A stretch of 9,588 nucleotides of DNA from Acidobacteriaceae bacterium (GTDB lineage Bacteria > Acidobacteriota > Terriglobia > Terriglobales > Acidobacteriaceae): assembly GCA_003133425.1 (NCBI GenBank), contig PKXI01000019.1, forward strand, positions 1 through 9,588, given 5' to 3'. Below, piece by piece: positions 5,255 to 9,588 of the stretch. How positions within the stretch are numbered: position 1 is the stretch's first letter; each line of letters begins with the position of its first letter. The translations under genes and the position numbers were made by a program. The notes under the pieces were generated by a model. It ran no database searches. It worked only from the letters and a program-made list of their open reading frames with translations, and was not told where the DNA came from.

Positions 5255-5692
5255 ATGGCCTATAACTTCACCGATGTCGTTTTTTCTCTGAAGGGTTTAC
5301 AGCCCACCGACAAGCTGGTGCTGCTGCATCTGGCTGAACATGCGGACAAGGATACCGGAGAGTGCTGGCCGGGGTTTGGCCGTCTTGCAGACTTCACGGG
5401 GTTGACTCGCCGCACAGTCATCTACTCCATCAATCGTTTGGGAGAATTGGGACTTGTCTGCAACCACGGGATGGAGGGTGGCACTTGCACCGTATGTGGT
5501 GAGGAAATCCCCGCTATTGCACGCAAGACCAATACCTACATTGTGCGGATGGACAAGTTGGTGGCTACAAGTGTTGCCCCCTCTACCGAGAAGGCAAAGC
5601 GGAAGTACGAACGCACAGGAAAGTATCGCGGCACGAAAGCAAAGCGCGACCGCACGGGTAAGTATCGCGAGGTCACCGAGCCTCTGCCGTGA
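5255..5692 (+). CDS. HTH_36-like protein, candidate replication initiator or regulator
   Basis: 145 residues; ATG at 5255 with AAGGGG upstream. Residues 12-66 match the winged-helix style seen in plasmid and phage replication proteins: LKGLQPTDKLVLLHLAEHAD, then TGECWPGFGRLADFTGL, then TRRTVIYSINRLGELGL. A Cys/His cluster follows (C69, H71, C78, C81: C-x-H-x6-C-x2-C), suggesting a zinc knuckle inside the wing. The C-terminal 35 residues are strongly basic and contain the repeat RTGKYR twice. Its place just downstream of an iteron array suggests it binds that DNA to start replication or control copy number. A plain transcription factor is the alternative. The stop overlaps the next gene's GTG by four bases (GTGA). 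Confidence 0.65.
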   Translation: MAYNFTDVVFSLKGLQPTDKLVLLHLAEHADKDTGECWPGFGRLADFTGLTRRTVIYSINRLGELGLVCNHGMEGGTCTVCGEEIPAIARKTNTYIVRMDKLVATSVAPSTEKAKRKYERTGKYRGTKAKRDRTGKYREVTEPLP

Positions 5693-6354
5693 CGCCAACT
5701 GCCGATGACGTTGACCACCTGTTCACGCAAAATCGCTGTAACACCTGTGGGGTGTTAATCAGCATCCCATTCGCTCGACTCGACCACATTGAGAAGAAGC
5801 ACCCCGAACTTTGGGTTGAAGTCATCCAAGCGTTGGCTTTGCAGCAGGAAGTCGAATTCCTTGACGAGTCAAAAGCGACGACCCCGTTCAACATTGAGGA
5901 TGAGCCCGACGAACTCGCCGACGAACCAGTTCCACCACCTGCCGTCAGCAAGCCAACACCACCCCCGGTACCACTAGTGCATGTACCTCCACCCGCTCCA
6001 CAGCCAGTACCTCCGCCAGCGCCTCCGCCAGAGCCCAAGGTGAAGTGCCCCATGCCTCACTGCACCGCTGAGGGCACGGAGGAGCAAGTGAAGGCTCACG
6101 TGTCAACTTTACAATTCGTGTGCTGTGACAAAGGATGCAAGGCCGCATACCACACCAAGGTTGAATGTATGGCCTGTGAAGACAAGCATCTTGAAGAGAG
6201 CAAAGCAAAATGGAAAGCGAAGGAAGAAGCAGAGTGGGCTGCTATGGAGCCTTGGCAGCGCCGTGCAAAGTGGGAAAAGGACAAGGAAGTGGGAACTCGG
6301 GCGGAGTGGAGTTCATTTGGGCGCTGGCGTAAGGGGGAGAAGTTCAATGAATAA
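5689..6354 (+). CDS. Two-module Cys/His zinc-finger protein with proline-rich linker
   Basis: 221 residues from a GTG at 5689 that overlaps the previous stop, so translation is coupled. Residues 17-38 are C-x2-C-x12-H-x4-H (C17, C20, H33, H38), the canonical C2H2 spacing rather than the shorter Ros/MucR form. Residues 80-116 are a linker with more than half proline (runs such as PPPAPQPVPPPAPPPEP). A second cluster follows (C120, C125, H137, C145, C146, C150, H155, C160, C163, H167), enough for two zinc ions. The tail is helical and charged, with many Trp residues (KAKWKAKEEAEWAAMEPWQ). It has no signal peptide or membrane segment. The two modules probably bind DNA or protein partners of the neighbouring HTH proteins; function is unknown. 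Confidence 0.75.
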   Translation: MTPTADDVDHLFTQNRCNTCGVLISIPFARLDHIEKKHPELWVEVIQALALQQEVEFLDESKATTPFNIEDEPDELADEPVPPPAVSKPTPPPVPLVHVPPPAPQPVPPPAPPPEPKVKCPMPHCTAEGTEEQVKAHVSTLQFVCCDKGCKAAYHTKVECMACEDKHLEESKAKWKAKEEAEWAAMEPWQRRAKWEKDKEVGTRAEWSSFGRWRKGEKFNE

Positions 6355-6789
6355 GACCACCTGTATAGTAGACGCGGTGAAGGATACGTTGCCTTCAGTT
6401 TGAACTTGGGTATACGGGCCACCTACATCATGTCGAGTATTTCGGGAATGTTTTTCTTCCATGAAGGAACACAGCTAAGCGTTTCCTGAGAGAGACGCAA
6501 CTTTTCTCAACAACACTGTGAAAATACGTGTTAAGAAAAGTGGATTGATTTCATCTGCGCGACAAACGTCTTGCTCGGCTACTTTACTTGCATTCAGTGC
6601 AGGTACACTAACTCGCATTCTTCATACCGTCTGAAGAGGTAAAGCAGTGTAATGGTGGCTGATGGTGGTTCTTGCCAGAGCCGCAATGTATCTTGGCCGA
6701 GGCAAAGGACTCCTCGCGAGAATTTAATCTAAAGTACAAACGGCAACTTCCCACTACTTCGGCTACACTAGTTCCCTCAAGGAGCAAAT
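6355..6789. other. 435-base stretch without a supported gene
   Basis: No reading frame with plausible content and start is present on either strand. The clearest structure is the inverted repeat at 6501-6540. A nine-base near repeat (taatggtgg, tgatggtgg) lies near 6650-6670. The right end holds the ribosome site of the next gene. It may carry a promoter, a small RNA or a transfer origin, but none is demonstrable. Confidence 0.5.
6501..6540. repeat. Inverted repeat with 12-base arms
   Basis: The arms CTTTTCTCAACA (6501-6512) and TGTTAAGAAAAG (6529-6540) pair at 11 of 12 positions around a 16-base centre. The arms are A/T-rich and no T run follows, so it resembles a protein-binding dyad or transfer-origin arm more than a terminator. 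Confidence 0.5.
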
Positions 6790-7005
6790 ATGCTTTCAAA
6801 AGACGAGATTGTCGAGGCCATAGTCGAGGTCACCGCTGAGTACACCGAGGAGTATTTCAACACATTTAAGAAAGACCTCGACAAACAGTTGTGGGCGGCT
6901 CTCCATCTTGGCTTTGTAGCGGCTATGAAGCTCAATGGCTACTCGGAAGAACTGTTGAATACCGCGCTCGGCGAGGCGCAAGAGCGCGTTGTTGAGGAAC
7001 TTTGA
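6790..7005 (+). CDS. Small acidic helical protein, unrecognised
   Basis: 71 residues from the ATG at 6790, with a strong AAGGAG six bases upstream. The sequence is almost all helix-forming and strongly acidic at both ends (SKDEIVEAIVEVTAEYTEEY and GEAQERVVEEL). The middle is amphipathic (LWAALHLGFVAAMKLNGYSE). There is no signal peptide, Cys or clear domain. It stands alone between a non-coding stretch and a convergent gene. The composition suits a protein-interaction module, a DNA mimic or a small inhibitor, but that is speculation from charge alone. Confidence 0.7.
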   Translation: MLSKDEIVEAIVEVTAEYTEEYFNTFKKDLDKQLWAALHLGFVAAMKLNGYSEELLNTALGEAQERVVEEL

Positions 7006-7028
7006 TAACCGAGCACTTACGGAGTCCA

Positions 7029-7051
7029 CCGGCAAACTGGCGAGTTGTCGG
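7029..7051 (+). terminator. Weak stem-loop between convergent genes
   Basis: ccggcaaact and agttgtcgg form a nine-pair stem with one G-T pair and one bulge around ggcg, followed by A/T-rich aataattatta rather than a T run. Its position 24 bases after a stop and before a convergent gene suits a terminator; the missing T tract lowers confidence. Confidence 0.35.
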
Positions 7052-7072
7052 AATAATTATTACGGTGTGGGC

Positions 7073-7240
7073 TCAGGAGAGCGCCAGCCCAGTGCGGTCC
7101 TCATCGAGTGTTGGGTAGCTTGAAACCCCGGCGATTTCAATCTCAACCACACCATGAGTGATTATTTCGTAACCTTCTTGTGCGTCCCTTGCGTCCGACT
7201 CTTCGTCTGCGGAGTACCGTCCACCTGTTCCCTGACCCAT
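7073..7240 (-). CDS. Possible 55-residue overlapping ORF or displaced C-terminus
   Basis: From the ATG at 7240 to the TGA at 7073 a frame encodes MGQGTGGRYSADEESDARD, then AQEGYEIITHGVVEIEIAG, then VSSYPTLDEDRTGLALS. The second half looks like true beta-rich protein sequence. It overlaps the last 26 codons of the frameshifted gene at 7162-8131 and lies in the same frame as that gene's first part. It may therefore be the original C-terminus, reached through a second, compensating shift. No ribosome site precedes the ATG. It could also be a separate small gene or chance. Confidence 0.3.
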   Translation of the reverse strand: MGQGTGGRYSADEESDARDAQEGYEIITHGVVEIEIAGVSSYPTLDEDRTGLALS

Positions 7241-8131
7241 GCGGAAAAAGCTTCTAGTTCCTCCTTGTACATGCCACACTGGAACCCACCAACAACGGAT
7301 AGCTTCTCCTCCATTATTATCCTCAGCCATTTGTACTCCCGCCTGAGAGACATGAATTCCCGGCTTAACTGTTCCTTGCTCACCTTTATTCCGATGGTTG
7401 CGAACAGTTGCAGGAGCAAGGGAAGGCACGGTTCTTCCGTCGCCTCGTAAACATAAAGGGCTGGGAAAAGATACTCAAGTCGTGATAGCTTCCTGCCTTC
7501 CCTCGGCGACACTCGGAGGGATGCAATCTTGAGCCACCTCCGATACATGTCAGCCTTCTTCTTCAGCAAGCGTGGCAAATCGAAATGCAGCGGAGCCTCA
7601 CTGAAGCCTTCTACATCTTCCATGCTGACCTTCTTCTCTTGGCAAAACTGTTGTACGTCCTCCCGGACGACAATCGTCAAGAAGCCGCTCTTCTCCAGTT
7701 CAGCAATTTCGGACGCCATGTCCTCCAGCCTCTTAACCACCGCTTTTAGAGCCTTGGCGGAGGGAGGGGACGGAACCGACCTTCCAAGCGCAGCACGCCC
7801 CAACCTCAAAGACCACATCAACGTAAGGGGGGGCGCATCCCTTTGTACATAAGGCAGCAAAAGCATCAAGGTGCTTCTGTTCGCACCCCTTGCTAATCAC
7901 AACCTTCGGAAGGTGGTATGGGTCGAAGTCGATGCTCTGCATGATGATGTTGTCGTCAATGGCGGCCCGAAGTCTCTCTCGTTCCTGATTCGTTAGTGAT
8001 TTCACCCCCACACTATACACCCAGTGCCCTGCGCCGGTATTGACCACAGAGAGCCCAAATCTTGTGCTTTGCGGTCGCTTACGACGCTGCTCGACATGTG
8101 GCCTACTTGGAGATGTAAGGCACGAAGTCAA
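7162..8131 (-). pseudogene. Unrecognised gene split by a +1 frameshift
   Basis: The first part runs from about 8131 (TTG; a GTG at 8005 is also possible) and stays open to the TAA at 7733. It contains KSLTNQERERLRAAIDDNII, then FDPYHLPKVVISKGCEQKHL and YVDVVFEVG. The second part occupies the +1 frame from before 7830 to the TAA at 7162. It contains AKALKAVVKRLEDMASEIAE, a long helical middle (FDLPRLLKKKADMYRRWLKI) and a basic tail (TKSRTQGTHKKVTK). Protein-like sequence changes frame near 7790-7800 (a four-G run on the - strand), and a seven-C run lies just before it. One extra base explains the break. The alternative is two overlapping genes, the second starting at a GTG near 7737 or the ATG near 7720. 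No family is recognised. It is convergent with the gene at 6790 and divergent from the antirestriction gene. Confidence 0.55.
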
Positions 8132-8156
8132 CTAACTCAACAGCCTTGGAAGCAAT

Positions 8157-8585
8157 ATGACAACCACAACTGAAACAGCAATAACCACCAGAACCATCAG
8201 GCGGGGAGCAAGGGGAACCCACCCATTAGTCAAATCACTTAGCCTCCCCCGGTTTGTGCCTTTTGACATTTTCATTTTTGACAAATACGACCGCTTGGTC
8301 ACATCTGATGTACCCCGGCTCTTTTGGAAGATGGTGGAAACATCGAACGGTGGTTTCTATATCTACCCGGACTCCGCCGTAAAGGAAGTGTCGATGGCTT
8401 GCCCGTTCGGGAACGACTACTCCTGCAAGGTGAGCTTGCAAATCTCTGGTCTTATCGCAACCCTGCTCTTTCTGAGCCATCTGACGTTCCAGCCTCAAGG
8501 ATGCGATGCGGCGGTGTACATTTCCGACGCGCTCAAGGAATACCGATACGCTCCCGGAGGCGCACCATATCTTCGGAATGATTGA
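8157..8585 (+). CDS. ArdB/KlcA-type antirestriction protein
   Basis: 142 residues, the usual length for KlcA/ArdB. The ATG at 8157 follows a modest TGGAAG. The family signature is present: KMVETSNGGFYIYPDSA (residues 59-75; family form 'L-SNGGFYMAP') and QISGLIATLLFLSHL (95-109; family form 'AAGIVATLFALN-L'). The earlier LPRFVPFDIFIFDKYD matches the conserved N-terminal core, and the Thr/Arg-rich first 25 residues are a variable leader. Known relatives are carried by plasmids and integrative elements and protect incoming DNA from type I restriction without mimicking DNA as strongly as ArdA. The protein is divergent from the reference members, so activity is inferred. It leads a rightward run of four small genes and is divergent from the frameshifted gene to its left. 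Confidence 0.7.
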   Translation: MTTTTETAITTRTIRRGARGTHPLVKSLSLPRFVPFDIFIFDKYDRLVTSDVPRLFWKMVETSNGGFYIYPDSAVKEVSMACPFGNDYSCKVSLQISGLIATLLFLSHLTFQPQGCDAAVYISDALKEYRYAPGGAPYLRND

Positions 8586-8617
8586 CTAGCTAATCGCCCC
8601 AAGGAGGGGCAGCAGCA

Positions 8618-8926
8618 ATGGCTATCAAGTATGCAACTAACGCGCTCGGAGATATAACCTTCGGGTCGTTCCCGCTCATCCATCTGACCGAGCAAGCAGT
8701 CTCAGATGTGGTGTACCCGGTGGCCGGTGCTTCATACGTCCGGTATGTCGCTCCCGGCAAGGACGACGAAGGCAACGAGTATCTGGTCTATTGGAACACC
8801 ACCAAAGAGTGGGATGAGCAGTGGGCTACGCACAACGCGGAGCAACACGGAAGTGGGTGCGGCTGCAACTACGATGAATCGTCCGCCTGTGATTGGGACA
8901 ACCCCGTCGCGGTAGTGGAAATGTAA
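8618..8926 (+). CDS. Unrecognised small acidic protein in the antirestriction cluster
   Basis: 102 residues from the ATG at 8618, with a very strong AAGGAGGGG eight bases upstream. The N-terminal half is mixed strand and loop (GDITFGSFPLIHLTEQAVSD). The C-terminal half is acidic and Trp-rich (EYLVYWNTTKEWDEQWATHN) and ends with a Cys pattern (GCGCNYDESSACDWDNPV). Three Cys residues (C-x-C-x7-C) might bind metal but no His accompanies them. It has no signal peptide or membrane segment. It lies 32 bases after the antirestriction gene in the same direction, which suggests co-expression early after DNA transfer. No family is recognised. Confidence 0.7.
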   Translation: MAIKYATNALGDITFGSFPLIHLTEQAVSDVVYPVAGASYVRYVAPGKDDEGNEYLVYWNTTKEWDEQWATHNAEQHGSGCGCNYDESSACDWDNPVAVVEM

Positions 8927-9033
8927 CAGACCCGGCTGGAGTCAACCGGCCCACAACCACGCATAGCATCCGGGGCTCAGCTAATCAAACCAACGGGCTC
9001 CCGCGCGGGTGCCTACCAACCTGAGGAGGGGAA
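8927..9033 (+). other. Intergenic spacer with a GC palindrome
   Basis: CCCGCGCGGG (9000-9009) is a perfect palindrome. It extends to an 18-base inverted repeat with one mismatch (ggctcccgc and gcgggtgcc, 8996-9013). It lies 20 bases before the next ATG, close to that gene's ribosome site, so it could act as an operator or a translation-limiting hairpin. Confidence 0.35.
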
Positions 9034-9384
9034 ATGAACTTTGGTTCGGCATACGTTGTGTACATCGACAATGAGAGGCTGTTGGATGAGAGGCTCTTGG
9101 TGGAAACTCCTGAGGGCGCAGGATACAAACGCATTCTCAGCAAAGCAAAGAAACAAGCCAAGGCCATGGGTCTTTCCGTAGGCCATAACGTAAGAATAGT
9201 CACACTCCGCGCCGGTCACGAGTGTGATGAGTTGCGACCCGATGGGGGCACAATAACCCATCAATGCCTCACCAGCAAACGGTGGACAATCACCGATATT
9301 AAGGCGGTCGAGGCGCGTGAGTCCGAAGAACTTCACCAGCGTATCTCCCGGCTCAACGCCATGACTCAGAACGCAAGAAAGTAA
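9034..9384 (+). CDS. Unrecognised 116-residue basic protein
   Basis: ATG at 9034 with an excellent GAGGAGGGG close upstream. The N-terminus has a strand-like segment (SAYVVYIDNERLLDERLLVE). A basic helix follows (GYKRILSKAKKQAKAMGLSV), then strands (HNVRIVTLRAGHECDELRPD) and a helical C-terminus (AVEARESEELHQRISRLNAM). No known motif is visible; the basic helix could bind nucleic acid. The next gene starts 14 bases after the stop, so the two are probably one transcript with the antirestriction gene upstream. Confidence 0.65.
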   Translation: MNFGSAYVVYIDNERLLDERLLVETPEGAGYKRILSKAKKQAKAMGLSVGHNVRIVTLRAGHECDELRPDGGTITHQCLTSKRWTITDIKAVEARESEELHQRISRLNAMTQNARK

Positions 9385-9398
9385 AGGTAGGAGAAACC

Positions 9399-9588
9399 AT
9401 GAAGCACAGCGAAGCAGAAGTCAGGGCGTGGATGGAACGGCAGAGACGATTACACGCAGCAGGACGCCTCCCCGCTAATACGGTCAAACGGCTGGAAGCC
9501 ATACCGGGATGGGAGTGGGTTGAAACAGAGGCGGAAATCGCCGCAGACATTATGAGCCGGATTACTGAACTGGAGAGTGCCAAGTTCT
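9399..9588 (+). CDS. Protein with helicase-associated (HA)-like motif, cut by window end
   Basis: ATG at 9399 with TAGGAGA upstream; the frame is open for 63 codons to the window edge. Residues 9-41 (RAWMERQRRLHAAGRL, then PANTVKRLEAIPGWEW) follow the pattern of the helicase-associated (HA) repeat: a basic helix, 'G-x-L', 'R-L-x-x-I-PGW-x-W'. This repeat is common in actinobacterial and acidobacterial helicase-like and stand-alone proteins and is thought to contact nucleic acid. The rest (EIAADIMSRITELESAKF) is helical. Whether it is a small HA protein or the N-terminus of something larger cannot be seen. Confidence 0.6.
   Translation, partial: MKHSEAEVRAWMERQRRLHAAGRLPANTVKRLEAIPGWEWVETEAEIAADIMSRITELESAKF

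Noticed and set aside
5673..6208. Leftward Gly/Ser- and Ala/Leu-rich frames opposite the zinc-finger gene
   Set aside because: They are the complement of proline codons in the linker; low complexity only.
1..9588. tRNA, rRNA or CRISPR array
   Set aside because: No cloverleaf-like segment with a T-loop, no rRNA-like sequence, and the iteron units are too short and closely spaced for CRISPR.

Overview
The window looks like part of a bacterial mobile or accessory element (plasmid, integrative element or genomic island). Three things point that way: an iteron-like repeat block beside a replication-type helix-turn-helix gene, an ArdB/KlcA-type antirestriction gene, and many small unrecognised genes. 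The host phylum can only be suggested. The protein at the left edge carries two copies of a 'S-x-EAR-x-R-x-A-x-AQRKRWA' motif around an Ala/Lys/Pro tail, a style I associate with Acidobacteria (Terriglobia). That is a recollection of style, not a search result.

Layout. Positions 1-1175 (- strand) hold an HNH-type protein followed 22 bases later by a histone-like basic protein that runs off the left edge. A D12-class (Dam-like) adenine methyltransferase with a C-terminal HTH lies divergently at 1464-2490 (+) and is broken by one +1 frameshift. From 4321 down to 2676 the - strand carries an HTH protein, an overlapping 127-residue protein, a tightly coupled small ORF with a possible -1 frameshift, and an alpha/beta hydrolase. 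A G-rich dispersed repeat occurs three times in the left third (about 1291, 2558 and 3334), always in one orientation. The two long copies begin exactly on the TGA stop codon of the - strand reading frame before them.

Positions 4322-5068 are non-coding and hold two repeat families: four GTTC units at 11-12 base spacing, then five direct and one inverted copy of TGAATCTATTGCAC at about 22 base spacing. An AT-rich stretch with an extended -10 promoter follows. To the right, a three-gene + strand operon (5081-6354) encodes a small HTH protein, an HTH_36-like protein with a Cys/His cluster, and a protein with a canonical C2H2 finger, a proline-rich linker and a second Cys/His cluster. This block is the best candidate for a replication or copy-control module. 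Small HTH proteins with HTHs of matching length and pattern face away from it on both sides.

A 435-base non-coding stretch, containing a 12-base-arm inverted repeat, precedes a small acidic protein (6790-7005). A convergent - strand gene (8131-7162) is split by a +1 frameshift. The right end (8157-9588) is a + strand run of an ArdB/KlcA-type antirestriction protein, two unrecognised small proteins, and a truncated gene with a helicase-associated (HA)-like motif.

The several reading-frame breaks could be gene decay, programmed frameshifting or homopolymer sequencing errors. The sequence alone cannot separate these.
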